Under the pieces are notes generated by a model, which saw nothing but the letters and a program-made list of their open reading frames with translations, was not told the DNA's origin and did not search any database. From Candidatus Gastranaerophilales bacterium (GTDB lineage: Bacteria > Cyanobacteriota > Vampirovibrionia > Gastranaerophilales > Gastranaerophilaceae): a stretch of 64,000 bases of DNA. Numbering within the stretch: position 1 is the first letter of the stretch; each line of letters begins with the position of its first letter. The DNA lies in the NCBI GenBank assembly GCA_944324305.1, contig CALUVV010000001.1:248001-312000 (forward strand), written 5' to 3'. Position numbers and translations under genes: made by a program. This document shows, in pieces, positions 51,341 through 60,269 of the stretch.

Positions 51341-52308
51341 TAAAAATCAAAGATATTAAAAATAAAAAAATCTATGACAATATCATTTTTAAGCAGTTAT
51401 TCAGCTATCTTGATGAGGGAATATTTAAGCCTCTCTTTGAGATCATGAATTATACCCCAAAAAAGGCAAAGAATGACAGCAACCCAATAACAGAAGCGTT
51501 AAAATCCGGTGCAATAATCTACACAGATGAGGGCTTTAAGGCTAAATATAAGTTCACCAATACACAGTCAGCAGAACTGGAACGCTGGGGCGCTAAATAT
51601 AACAAGTGGACAAAGACTTATCAAATCGCATATAACAATATCCCGAATAATGTTCTTGTCGCATTATCAGAAAATCAAATAAAGCAGCAGGCACAGATTA
51701 AGACAGTTCAAGATTTTATCAAAGAACTTAACGCAAATCTGCCCTATATGATTGACACAATGATATTTGACACGCAGGTTGAAACAATTCTTGACGATGC
51801 AGGCAATACTTTAAAACAAAACACAAAAAAGCTCAATGTAATTGTTCCTGAACTTGATGAGAACCAAAAGCAGGCTATTGCAAGAGATTATACATATAAT
51901 ATGCGTTTCTGGGTTAAAGAATGGACAAGCGAACATTTAATCCCTGAAATGCGCAAAAGAGTTCAGGAAGCTGTATTAAACGGTTACAGAGCTGATTACG
52001 TTCAGAAAATGCTTGAAAAGGAATTTGGGATTGCAAAACGTAAGGCGAAATTCCTTGCACGCAACGAAACGGCTATAATGCTTGCCGAATATAGAAAAAC
52101 AGAGTATCAAAAAATTGGCATAAACCATTTTATATGGTCTACAACAATGGATGGCAGGGAACGGGAATTGCATAAAGAACTTAATGGGAAAGTGTTTAGG
52201 TTTGATAACCCGCCTGTAATTGATGAAAAAGGCACAAGGGGCTTGCCTGGCGAAACATATAATTGCCGGTGCCATATTATCCCGTATATTCTAAACAGTC
52301 CAATATAG
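51337..52308 (+). CDS. Mu F-like head morphogenesis protein
   Basis: 323 residues. C-terminal gpF motif: ARNETAIMLAEYRKTEYQKI, WSTTMDGRERELHKELNGK and ETYNCRCHIIPY. Minor capsid component. Overlaps the portal end by four bases. Confidence 0.88.
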   Translation: MIKIKDIKNKKIYDNIIFKQLFSYLDEGIFKPLFEIMNYTPKKAKNDSNPITEALKSGAIIYTDEGFKAKYKFTNTQSAELERWGAKYNKWTKTYQIAYNNIPNNVLVALSENQIKQQAQIKTVQDFIKELNANLPYMIDTMIFDTQVETILDDAGNTLKQNTKKLNVIVPELDENQKQAIARDYTYNMRFWVKEWTSEHLIPEMRKRVQEAVLNGYRADYVQKMLEKEFGIAKRKAKFLARNETAIMLAEYRKTEYQKIGINHFIWSTTMDGRERELHKELNGKVFRFDNPPVIDEKGTRGLPGETYNCRCHIIPYILNSPI

Positions 52309-52316
52309 GTAAAAGA

Positions 52317-54017
52317 ATGAAAGCAATAAACAAAGTATTTTTAGGACATGAAAATAAAGGACGCGGAAGATATTTTAAATCCCGTTTTATAGAGGCAGGA
52401 CTTGTACAGTATGATTTTGGGCTTTGTCTTTTAACAAAAGAAAATCTGGACAAATTTGTTCAGGGATTTGTCGGCTGTCCTGTAATTATTGACCATAACG
52501 AAGTATATGACAATAATGCAGAAGATTTACGCGTAGGAACAGTATCTCGCGTATGGTTTGATGAAACTGACGGTTACTACTGGTGTGAAGGGATTATATG
52601 GGATGAAAAAGCACTTGATTTAATCCTTAATAAAGGCTGGAGCGTTTCCTGTCAGTATGACATCACAGAAATTGACGAACAGGGTGGAATACATAACGGA
52701 ATAGAATTTGACAAAACGATATTAAACGGTTCTTTTGAACACCTTGCGCTTGTGGATGCCCCACGCTATGAAGCAGCATTGATTGCGGTTAATTCTGCCA
52801 GTAAAAAGAAGTTTTTATACAACAAAGCGATAAATTCAAATTTTAAAGAAGAAGAACATCCGCGGGGAGATGACGGGAAATTTACAAGCGGTTCGGATAG
52901 TAATATTTCCGAGAATACTGACTTTGGAAAAGCTTATACCGAATATTCACATAAACCTAAAGAAGCTATTGAACATTTATTAACACACAAAAACGGCTAT
53001 GTCCCTGCTGCCATTTATAAAGATAAAATCGGGGATATTGATTTTGTATACGGGAAAAACGGAAAAGATGGTTATGGGCTGGCTCACATAATTGAACGCC
53101 GTAATCAAGATGGAGATGACGGAGAAAGTTTTGTCAAACAGCTTCCTGAAATTATTGAACAAGGTGAAGTAATTACTAAATCAGGTCATAAAGGCAGGAA
53201 ATATATAACAACACCTGATAAAGAAGTCGCTATAAGACTTGATTATAACGGAGAAGAACGTAATTGGATAGTAAGTGCGTATATTCTTAAAAACAAGGCA
53301 AAAAATATCCTTACACAAGCTGATACTGGTTTTCGAACCTTAGGTATCAATTACCCTGATGAGCAGAACTTTCCCTCATCAGACTTGGTAAGGATTACTA
53401 ATATTATAACCGATTTTACACAAGATTTCAACCCTGACATTACAAAACATAAAGCACAAAACAGCAAGGAGACAGATATGGGAATTATTGAAGATTTGGA
53501 AAAATTAATCCTAAAGGCAAGAAATAAAGGAGAAGAAATGAAATCAAAAAATGAAGAAACAGACAAACGCAAACTTATTGATGAAGTTGCAGGAATGATG
53601 AAATCCGCCGGTGCTGATGATGAACTTATCAGAACAGCTATCGGTAAAATGGAGAAATTAGCTTACGACAAGTCCGAAGCAGGAACAGCTGATAACAAGG
53701 CTAAAAACGAGGATGAGGACGACAAAGACAAAGAAGAAGCTAAAAACAAATGCCGCAACGAAGAAGATGAGGAAGAAAAATCCAAAAACAAACGCGGTAA
53801 AAATGAAGATGACGAGGAAGAAGACGAAGAAAAAGAAGACGAGTACGACAAGTTAAAACGTGAAGTCGATGATGAAGCCAAAAATAAGGCTAAAAACAAA
53901 GCCCGTAACAGTATCAGCGATTTTAAAAGGTCTTTCTATGACTATAACACAAGTGATTATGGCACAGGCTATATTTCACAGAAAAAAGCTATAGAACTCG
54001 GTAAACAGATTTTCTAA
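52317..54017 (+). CDS. Prohead protease/scaffold protein (DUF2213-like) with fused phage nuclease-like domain
   Basis: 566 residues from ATG 52317. Residues 1-165 resemble DUF2213 prohead maturation proteins (GCPVIIDHNEVYDNNAEDLRVG). About 200-360 is an inserted domain (GDIDFVYGKNGKDGYGLAHI, then NYGE-type NYGEERNWIVSAYI-like end) resembling phage barnase/EndoU/colicin-E5-like nuclease (PBECR) modules. The final 150 residues are an acidic/lysine-rich scaffold-like tail. Would mature the head and may deliver the inserted enzyme. Confidence 0.75.
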   Translation: MKAINKVFLGHENKGRGRYFKSRFIEAGLVQYDFGLCLLTKENLDKFVQGFVGCPVIIDHNEVYDNNAEDLRVGTVSRVWFDETDGYYWCEGIIWDEKALDLILNKGWSVSCQYDITEIDEQGGIHNGIEFDKTILNGSFEHLALVDAPRYEAALIAVNSASKKKFLYNKAINSNFKEEEHPRGDDGKFTSGSDSNISENTDFGKAYTEYSHKPKEAIEHLLTHKNGYVPAAIYKDKIGDIDFVYGKNGKDGYGLAHIIERRNQDGDDGESFVKQLPEIIEQGEVITKSGHKGRKYITTPDKEVAIRLDYNGEERNWIVSAYILKNKAKNILTQADTGFRTLGINYPDEQNFPSSDLVRITNIITDFTQDFNPDITKHKAQNSKETDMGIIEDLEKLILKARNKGEEMKSKNEETDKRKLIDEVAGMMKSAGADDELIRTAIGKMEKLAYDKSEAGTADNKAKNEDEDDKDKEEAKNKCRNEEDEEEKSKNKRGKNEDDEEEDEEKEDEYDKLKREVDDEAKNKAKNKARNSISDFKRSFYDYNTSDYGTGYISQKKAIELGKQIF

Positions 54018-54077
54018 ATAACAGGAAACACGAATTACAAATAACTTGGCATTTCTCAAACAGTAGAGAAAAGCGAC

Positions 54078-54108
54078 ATTGAAGCTCTGTGAGGGCTTCT
54101 TTTTTTTA
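54078..54108 (+). terminator. Hairpin between protease and cement genes
   Basis: GAAGCTCT and AGGGCTTC (54081-54100) form a short stem followed by TTTTTTTT. Probably partial, to reset transcription before the abundant structural genes. Confidence 0.75.
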
Positions 54109-54136
54109 CAAAAAATTTTAAATAAGGAGTATAAAA

Positions 54137-54610
54137 ATGGCAATTTCATTAACAAATTTCAGAATTGAACAAGTTGACGGAGGACTTGCCTTATTACCTA
54201 ATCAGCCACTTTTACAGGGCTGCCAGGTATCAAGTGCACAAACCGAAACACCGCTTGTCGCAGGCGATATTGTTGCTATTGACGGGACAAATGCAAAACA
54301 GGGTATCATTACCGTAAAAAAAGCAGCAGTAACTGATACCCCGCTAGGTATCGTTTTAACAGACCCTATCAAAACAAGCTTTGCAGCACTCGACAGAGTA
54401 TCTGTTATCCCTGTTAACTGCTATTGCTACAAAACAGCGAATGCAAATATAACAGCAGGGGCAAAACTTCAATTTACAGCAGACGGAAAAGTTGCAGCAA
54501 CATCTACCGCGCAAAACGGTTATATCGGTATTGCACTAACTAACGCAACTGCTGCAGATCAATTAATTATTGTACAGGTTCAACCGGGTATGGAACCCGC
54601 AGCCGCATAG
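54137..54610 (+). CDS. Structural cement/head decoration protein (Gp24-like)
   Basis: 157 residues, beta-rich, no signal peptide. LLQGCQVSSAQTETPLVAGD and GYIGIALTNATAADQLIIVQ fit the structural cement family that stabilises the capsid lattice. Directly precedes the capsid gene; AAGGAG ribosome-binding site. Confidence 0.8.
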   Translation: MAISLTNFRIEQVDGGLALLPNQPLLQGCQVSSAQTETPLVAGDIVAIDGTNAKQGIITVKKAAVTDTPLGIVLTDPIKTSFAALDRVSVIPVNCYCYKTANANITAGAKLQFTADGKVAATSTAQNGYIGIALTNATAADQLIIVQVQPGMEPAAA

Positions 54611-54621
54611 GAGGAGAAATA

Positions 54622-55641
54622 ATGGTTGATAAATTAATTTTTGATGCGGAAAAATACGCACGTAAAACATATAAGGCAATTAATGCTTTATTTGATATTC
54701 CGGGTCGCGGTGTTATTCAAACAGTTGATACATTAACAGAAATCGTTGCCGGAGCTGTTGATGCTAAATACTATGAATTAGCAGGACAAACACCTTCCGA
54801 CTTTTTAAACATTGATGTAGGACGCGGAGCTTATTCAACAGGATTATTCCAGTTTACCACAGCTTATGTCGGTGCTACATTCAAAGAATGTTTAATCAAT
54901 CCTGCATCTAATGCAATTAACGCAAACGCTAATTCTTCAATTGCTATTGACGGTATAAATATTCCTAATAACTTCTATGCACAACGCTACGCCGTCAGAC
55001 AGGAAGCTATTAAAATGGCTGCCAGAAATGCCGTAACCTTTGATATTGTTGACTGGAACGAAAAGGCAAGAGCTAAGAATTATCAACTCGGCTTCCAGGA
55101 AACAATGTTCTTAGGGCTTGGCGACGGCAGAACTTACGGGCTTTTAAACCAGCCGAATGTTACTGTTAATACATCATTATTACCTGTTGCTCCTGAAAAA
55201 ATGAGCACTGCACAGATTAAAACATTTGCAGCAACCGCACTTGCAACATCATTTGCAGCTTCAAATTATACAATTATGCCAAACAGATGGTGTATGCCGA
55301 CACGTTCTGCGCTTGCTTTAGGTGTGCCTTACGGCGATACATTCGGAATGCCGACTATTAAAGAAGTTCTTGAAAGGGCATTTAAAGAAGCCGGTGCTCC
55401 TGATGACTTCAAAATTGTGCATACTAAATATAACGAGACAGCAGCAGCAAATGGTAAAGGTAGACACGTATTCTATAATACAGATGTTGATAACATTGTA
55501 ATGTGTGCTCCGCTAGTTTATACACCGCATCCGCTGTATGCCCAAGGCTCATTAGACTTAATTTCTGATGCAGAAGCACAATTTACAGGCGTATGGGTAA
55601 AACGTGAAGGTTCAATCTTATACGCAGATGAACAGGCATAA
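54622..55641 (+). CDS. Major capsid protein (DUF2184-like, HK97 fold)
   Basis: 339 residues behind GGAGGAG. Long N-terminal helix region, RYAVRQEAIKMAARNAVTFD, and a C-terminal CAPLVYTPHPLYAQGSLDLI, SDAEAQFTGVWVKREGSI resemble DUF2184 major capsid proteins. Forms the icosahedral shell. Confidence 0.85.
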   Translation: MVDKLIFDAEKYARKTYKAINALFDIPGRGVIQTVDTLTEIVAGAVDAKYYELAGQTPSDFLNIDVGRGAYSTGLFQFTTAYVGATFKECLINPASNAINANANSSIAIDGINIPNNFYAQRYAVRQEAIKMAARNAVTFDIVDWNEKARAKNYQLGFQETMFLGLGDGRTYGLLNQPNVTVNTSLLPVAPEKMSTAQIKTFAATALATSFAASNYTIMPNRWCMPTRSALALGVPYGDTFGMPTIKEVLERAFKEAGAPDDFKIVHTKYNETAAANGKGRHVFYNTDVDNIVMCAPLVYTPHPLYAQGSLDLISDAEAQFTGVWVKREGSILYADEQA

Positions 55642-55650
55642 GGAGGAACA

Positions 55651-55971
55651 ATGAAACTATATAATAAATCAACACATTCCTTTTCTCACGCATATTTTAA
55701 TGATAATAAAGAAACTGTTTATCTCGTTTTGAAACCGCAGAAAACATTAGATGTTCCTGATGATATAGCTGATTTGTGGTTAAAATATGACGGAGTAGAA
55801 AAATATGTTGCTCCTGAAGATATTGAAAAAATAGCAGCAGAAAAAGCCAAAGAAAAGGAAGAAGAAATCAAAGCTAAGGTTAAAGCTGAAGTTCAAGAAG
55901 AAATAGACAAACTAAAAGCAGAGCTTGAAAAAGCCAAAGCAGCAGCGGGAAAAGCAGCTAAAAAGTCATAA
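55651..55971 (+). CDS. Phage hypothetical protein with helical Lys/Glu/Ala tail
   Basis: 106 residues. A beta-like start followed from residue 60 by a long charged helix ([20 protein letters not shown]). Lies between capsid and neck genes; a head fibre or head-completion accessory is possible. Confidence 0.6.
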   Translation: MKLYNKSTHSFSHAYFNDNKETVYLVLKPQKTLDVPDDIADLWLKYDGVEKYVAPEDIEKIAAEKAKEKEEEIKAKVKAEVQEEIDKLKAELEKAKAAAGKAAKKS

Positions 55972-56009
55972 GTTGTACCCCTAACCATAGAAGTAAAAGA
56001 GAGGATGAA

Positions 56010-56579
56010 ATGAATAACGATATTTTTAAAACTGTAACAGTAGAACAATTTAAAGAATATTTTTTCAGGGATTTCTCTTTTTTACCTCTCTATGTTGAGG
56101 GACAGACCTACTGGAACGGGGATGTTGTATATTATGTCAATAACTTTTATAAGTCATTGATTGATGACAATACAACCTCTCCTGACAATTCTGAAAACTG
56201 GCAAAAGGTCAAAGGTAACATAAATGATTATGTACAGGATAAGGATATTGAACGCGCTATGACGCAGGCCTTATCAACTGCAAATGCCAGATTTGGAATT
56301 GACAATGATGACAAAATAATGATTTATCTTCACCTTGTTGCATTTTATCTGCAAATGGATTTAAACACTGCATCATCAGGCGGCGGGTTTGTAGGAATTA
56401 CAACATCAAAAAGTGTCGGGGATGTTTCAGAGGGTTATACAATTCCGCAGTGGGTAACAGAAAATCCAGTGTTCAGTATATTTACACAAAACGGTTTCGG
56501 ACTTAAATATTTATCTTTAATCCTTCCTTACATTTCATGTCCGATACTTTTCAGCAGAGGGGGTACAACAATTGGCTGA
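56010..56579 (+). CDS. Head-tail connector (DUF4054-like) with carbohydrate-binding-like insertion
   Basis: 189 residues. A DUF4054-like fold ([15 protein letters not shown] start; [24 protein letters not shown]) is split by residues about 28-65, [20 protein letters not shown], then SENWQKV, which resembles a small chitin-binding type 3 (CBM5/12) module. Would join head and tail; the insertion may bind surface glycans. Confidence 0.7.
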   Translation: MNNDIFKTVTVEQFKEYFFRDFSFLPLYVEGQTYWNGDVVYYVNNFYKSLIDDNTTSPDNSENWQKVKGNINDYVQDKDIERAMTQALSTANARFGIDNDDKIMIYLHLVAFYLQMDLNTASSGGGFVGITTSKSVGDVSEGYTIPQWVTENPVFSIFTQNGFGLKYLSLILPYISCPILFSRGGTTIG

Positions 56580-57111
56580 ACAAGACAGCAGTATGAAGTT
56601 TAGCAATAAAAATCTTGATGAGATTATAAAAGTTCTGCGAAAAAAGATTATATTACGTATAGGAATTATGGGTGCTGATGCACAGGCAGCGCATGAAGGC
56701 AGCGGGCTGACAAATGCGCAGTTAGGGACAATTCATGAACAGCCGGACAATGACGGCAAGAAAATCCCTAAACGTTCATTTTTGCTTGAACCTTTACAGG
56801 AAAAACTCAATCTTACAACCGATGAAAACAAATATTTAAGAAAAGAATTATTCAAGCGTTATTTTGATGATAAAACACCTGAAAAATTTTATAAGGCACT
56901 TGGAACTAAAGCTTTACAGATTGTAGACCAAGCATTTATGACAAACGGCTATAACCAGTGGACATCGTTATCACAAGCTTATTTAAAGTGCAAAATCAAT
57001 TCAGTTAAATCCAAAAAGAAACGTGCAGAATACGCAAAGAATAACAAGATACTTGTTAGAAGCGGAGCGTTAAAACGTTCTATAAGCATGAAGATTATTA
57101 AACAGCAATGA
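56572..57111 (+). CDS. Phage virion morphogenesis (tail completion) protein
   Basis: 179 residues, TTG start at 56572 with AGAGGGGG at a good distance, overlapping the previous stop. [20 protein letters not shown] and the C-terminal [14 protein letters not shown] are typical of gpS/gp10-like tail completion proteins. Confidence 0.78.
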   Translation: MAEQDSSMKFSNKNLDEIIKVLRKKIILRIGIMGADAQAAHEGSGLTNAQLGTIHEQPDNDGKKIPKRSFLLEPLQEKLNLTTDENKYLRKELFKRYFDDKTPEKFYKALGTKALQIVDQAFMTNGYNQWTSLSQAYLKCKINSVKSKKKRAEYAKNNKILVRSGALKRSISMKIIKQQ

Positions 57112-57482
57112 TAAATACAAATTCAAACCTGCCTAATATGTCTAATACGATTAAGGGCTGGTTTTTAAAGATAAGTTTTGAATATGTAGAACGCTATCAG
57201 GACGGAGCAGACTGGGTAGAAGGCACACCGCAGATTATAAACACAAAAGGTGTTGTTCGTCCGCCGTCTGATGAAGATTTAAAGATTTATCCGGAAGGTG
57301 CCTGGTCCTGGCAATGGCTGCAAATACACTGTCTGCCAAATGCTGATATGGATACAAATAATTATGTAATCTATGACAATGTTAAATACAAAATTATGCA
57401 GAAAAAAGATTACAGAAAGTATGGATATATCAGATATACATTACTGGAAGCATACAAAGCGGATGAATTAAATAATGAGTGA
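57108..57482 (+). CDS. Phage head-tail joining hypothetical protein
   Basis: 124 residues, beta-rich, tryptophan-rich end (AWSWQWLQIHCLPN). Overlaps both neighbours; position between tail completion and terminator proteins suggests a neck role. Confidence 0.6.
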   Translation: MINTNSNLPNMSNTIKGWFLKISFEYVERYQDGADWVEGTPQIINTKGVVRPPSDEDLKIYPEGAWSWQWLQIHCLPNADMDTNNYVIYDNVKYKIMQKKDYRKYGYIRYTLLEAYKADELNNE

Positions 57483-57972
57483 TACATTAAACCTTTTAAA
57501 GCAACTTATTGACACACAGCTTAATATGCCGAAAGGACGTGTCTGGGCGGCAAATTCAGACAACACCTTGCCGAAAGATAAAAAACTTTTTATTGTTCTA
57601 AAAATTGATGAAGTAAAGCCTTATGCAAATAATCTTAAATATGAATACACCGCTGAGGGCGTGAATGAGGTTTTAACCACAAGCGTAGCTGAAGATATAA
57701 CAATTGCCCTGCTATCGCGTAATACAGAAGCAAGAGACAGGGCTTATGAAATTTTACAGGCTTTAAATTCAACATTATCCCAACAATTACAAGAAAAAAA
57801 CAAAATGCACATTTCAAGGTTAGGCAATATTTATGATGCCTCTTTTCTTGAAGCAACAGCATTTTTAAACAGATATGACGTTCGTATCAGGGTTATAAGA
57901 AGTTATGAAAAGGTTAACCCTGTGGATTATTACGATAAATTTTCAATTCCTGAAATTCATTTGGAAGCATAA
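57475..57972 (+). CDS. Phage neck/tail terminator-like protein
   Basis: 165 residues: helical start, then LKIDEVKPYANNLKYEYTAE and a beta-sandwich end, the layout of tail terminator proteins that precede sheath genes. Assignment is from position and pattern. Confidence 0.6.
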   Translation: MSDTLNLLKQLIDTQLNMPKGRVWAANSDNTLPKDKKLFIVLKIDEVKPYANNLKYEYTAEGVNEVLTTSVAEDITIALLSRNTEARDRAYEILQALNSTLSQQLQEKNKMHISRLGNIYDASFLEATAFLNRYDVRIRVIRSYEKVNPVDYYDKFSIPEIHLEA

Positions 57973-57988
57973 TAAAGGAGTATAACAA

Positions 57989-59140
57989 ATGGCAGTAAAT
58001 CAAATTCCTATAAGCTATGTTATTAATGTTAACATAGCCGAACAGCCTGCAGGTTTAGCACCTAAACAGTTAAGTACATTATTAATTTTAACAGAAGATA
58101 CACCGGTATCACCATTGGCAGGAGATTATATAATTGCACGCAGTTCACGGACAGTTGAACAAAATTTCGGTACAGGTAAAGCCAGTACCAATATGGCGCA
58201 GGTAATATTCAGTCAAAATCCAAACATCCTTGCCAATAGCGGATATGTTATTGTCGCACCGTATAAAGAAGAAGAAACAACCGCAGAAGCGATTGCAAGG
58301 TTATCAACCCAAATTTATTTCGAAGGTATTTTAACAACAAAGGATTTAGAAGACGAAGAAGCAGGAGAAGCAAGTGCAACAGTAGAAGCAACAGACGATC
58401 AGATATTTTTCCTGCCGTCATCTGATGTTAATGCACTGCAAACTTCTAACGGGTTATTTTATAAACTTCGCAGCAATAATCAAACTAAATGCCTGCTTTA
58501 CACATATGGGGCTGATGATGATACTAAAAAAGCTAATGCAAAACTCTTTGCGGCAGCTTACGCATCGCGCGGTTTGTCTGTAAACTACAGCGGTTCTAAT
58601 ACCTGTATTACAATGAATTTGAAGGACTTAACAGGTATTGAAGCAGATACAAATATTACTGAAACCATATTACAGCAATGTTCAGATTTAGGCGTTGACT
58701 GTTTCCCGTCTATTGCAGGACTTGCAAAGGTTATTTCAAACAAGGGCGACGGATTATATTTTGACCAGGTAGCTAATAGAATATGGCTTACAAGTACAAT
58801 TCAAACCAATATATTTAATGTCCTTGCAACAACAAGGACTAAAATTCCGCAGACCGAGCAGGGTATGAACCTCTTAAAATCTGCAATTTATGATACATTT
58901 GACCAGGCAGTTACAAACGGAATGATAGCACCGGGTAAGTGGAATTCTTCCGACACTTTCGGGAATTTAGAAGATTTTCACAGAAATATACTTGAGACAG
59001 GGTATTACATATATTCAACCCCTGTAACCGAGCAGGCGCAGGCGGAACGTGAACAGAGAAAAGCCCCGCTTATTCAAAGTGCAGGTAAAGAAGCCGGTGC
59101 TATTCATAACAGCGATATAATGATTTACTTGGAAGCATAG
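57989..59140 (+). CDS. Contractile tail sheath protein (DUF3383-like)
   Basis: 383 residues. PISYVINVNIAEQPAGLAPK at the start, a variable middle domain and a C-terminal region NVLATTRTKIPQTEQGMNLL resemble DUF3383 sheath proteins. Sheath contraction drives the tube into the cell. Its presence marks a myovirus-type tail. Confidence 0.85.
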   Translation: MAVNQIPISYVINVNIAEQPAGLAPKQLSTLLILTEDTPVSPLAGDYIIARSSRTVEQNFGTGKASTNMAQVIFSQNPNILANSGYVIVAPYKEEETTAEAIARLSTQIYFEGILTTKDLEDEEAGEASATVEATDDQIFFLPSSDVNALQTSNGLFYKLRSNNQTKCLLYTYGADDDTKKANAKLFAAAYASRGLSVNYSGSNTCITMNLKDLTGIEADTNITETILQQCSDLGVDCFPSIAGLAKVISNKGDGLYFDQVANRIWLTSTIQTNIFNVLATTRTKIPQTEQGMNLLKSAIYDTFDQAVTNGMIAPGKWNSSDTFGNLEDFHRNILETGYYIYSTPVTEQAQAEREQRKAPLIQSAGKEAGAIHNSDIMIYLEA

Positions 59141-59215
59141 CGCAAGCGAGCAGAGGGTAAAAGCGTCAGCGTACCCGTTTAATGCGAGCGCAGCAAGAAA
59201 AAGGAGAAATAATAA

Positions 59216-59674
59216 ATGGATGCATATACAGGACAAGACACGATTGTAGTTGAAGACTATGACGGGAAATTTACATTAAGCGACTTTGCTGACGGTACAG
59301 TCGCAGAGGTAACAGCACCCAATGAAGCATCAACCACAAACACAGGATATAACGGAAATTCCCTTGGAGCACATAACGAACCGGGAAGACAACGTCAGGT
59401 CACATTAAGGGTCGTAAAAGGCTCTGATGATGATAAGAGATTAAACACATCTTATACATTGTGGCAAAACAGAGATTTACGTTTTAAACCGCTAAAAATG
59501 GACTTTACCAAACGTGTATCACATTCTGACGGCTCAGTAACTAATGAAACACAGCAATGTTTCTTTGGGCTTCCTGTTAATCCGCCTGTTCCAATGGTTG
59601 ATACTACAGGAAACACAGATCAGGTTGTATCTGTTTACACGTTCAGATTTGGTAACAGTAAGAGGACGTTATAA
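59216..59674 (+). CDS. Tail tube protein
   Basis: 152 residues, beta-rich; LRVVKGSDDDKRLN and FRFGNSKRTL fit DUF3277-type tube proteins. Follows the sheath and overlaps the chaperone start by one base. The 75 bases before it are GC-rich with small repeats (GCGAGC, GGGTA/TACCC). Confidence 0.78.
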   Translation: MDAYTGQDTIVVEDYDGKFTLSDFADGTVAEVTAPNEASTTNTGYNGNSLGAHNEPGRQRQVTLRVVKGSDDDKRLNTSYTLWQNRDLRFKPLKMDFTKRVSHSDGSVTNETQQCFFGLPVNPPVPMVDTTGNTDQVVSVYTFRFGNSKRTL

Positions 59675-60078
59675 TGCGTAAATATAAATTAACCAGCGGA
59701 AAAATTGTAGAATTTGAACTAGCACCCGTTGAAACAGGGTTAAACCTTTTCAGAACTGTAGTAAATGAAACAAAAGGCACAGGTTTAAAACTTGAGATTG
59801 AAGAAGGTGACACTATTTTTAATCTTATTTTCGGAAAAAATGCGGATGCAGCACTTGCCGTAATGAGTTCCGAAAACGTGTTTAATGCAGTTTATGAATG
59901 CTGTTCAAGGGTTAAATATGACAATAAACCGTTTACGCTTGAATTATTCAACGAAGAAAAAGCCCGTCAAGATTTGCTCCCTGTAATTCAGCTTGTAGGA
60001 TTGGAGAATTTAGCACCTTTTTTTCCAGGTCTCCGTTTAGTTTTCGATACCCTCATTTCAGACCTCTTGATGAAATAA
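59674..60078 (+). CDS. Tail assembly chaperone, short form (G-like)
   Basis: 134 residues. Beta-rich start YKLTSGKIVEFELAPVETGL, helical end. Lies between tube and tape measure, where gpG-type chaperones sit. A slippery run near its 3' end allows a longer product (see the fused form). Confidence 0.8.
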   Translation: MRKYKLTSGKIVEFELAPVETGLNLFRTVVNETKGTGLKLEIEEGDTIFNLIFGKNADAALAVMSSENVFNAVYECCSRVKYDNKPFTLELFNEEKARQDLLPVIQLVGLENLAPFFPGLRLVFDTLISDLLMK

Positions 60079-60269
60079 GAGTTCCGGAAATAGATATCAA
60101 ACTAAACTGGGTAGATTACTGGGCTATAAGATTATCTAAAGTCGGTTATGGCGATGTTAAAACAATTAAGATGTATGATGCTGAAACGTTTTTAAACTTA
60201 ATTCATTATGAAACGTTCATTGTGGAATATGAACGGCAGGTAAGAGATTTGAATACAGGTAACAGGTAA
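59674..60269 (+). CDS. Tail assembly chaperone, long form by -1 frameshift (GT-like)
   Basis: Slipping back one base at T TTT TTT (60018-60024) moves ribosomes into an open frame through SRSPFSFRYPHFRPLDEIRV and NWVDYWAIRLSKVGYGDVKT to a stop at 60267-60269. No stop codon occurs in that frame between the slip site and the end. The extension adds about 80 residues and its stop overlaps the tape-measure ATG (TAATG). This is the lambda G/GT arrangement. Confidence 0.82.
60018..60024 (+). promoter_or_regulatory. Programmed -1 ribosomal frameshift site (T TTT TTT)
   Basis: Seven T in the phase X XXY YYZ relative to the chaperone frame (Pro-Phe-Phe codons CCT TTT TTT), 54 bases before the zero-frame stop. 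Confidence 0.8.

Noticed and set aside
53663..53899. Ser-rich open frame opposite the protease tail
   Set aside because: Simple complement of the Glu/Lys-rich coding strand.
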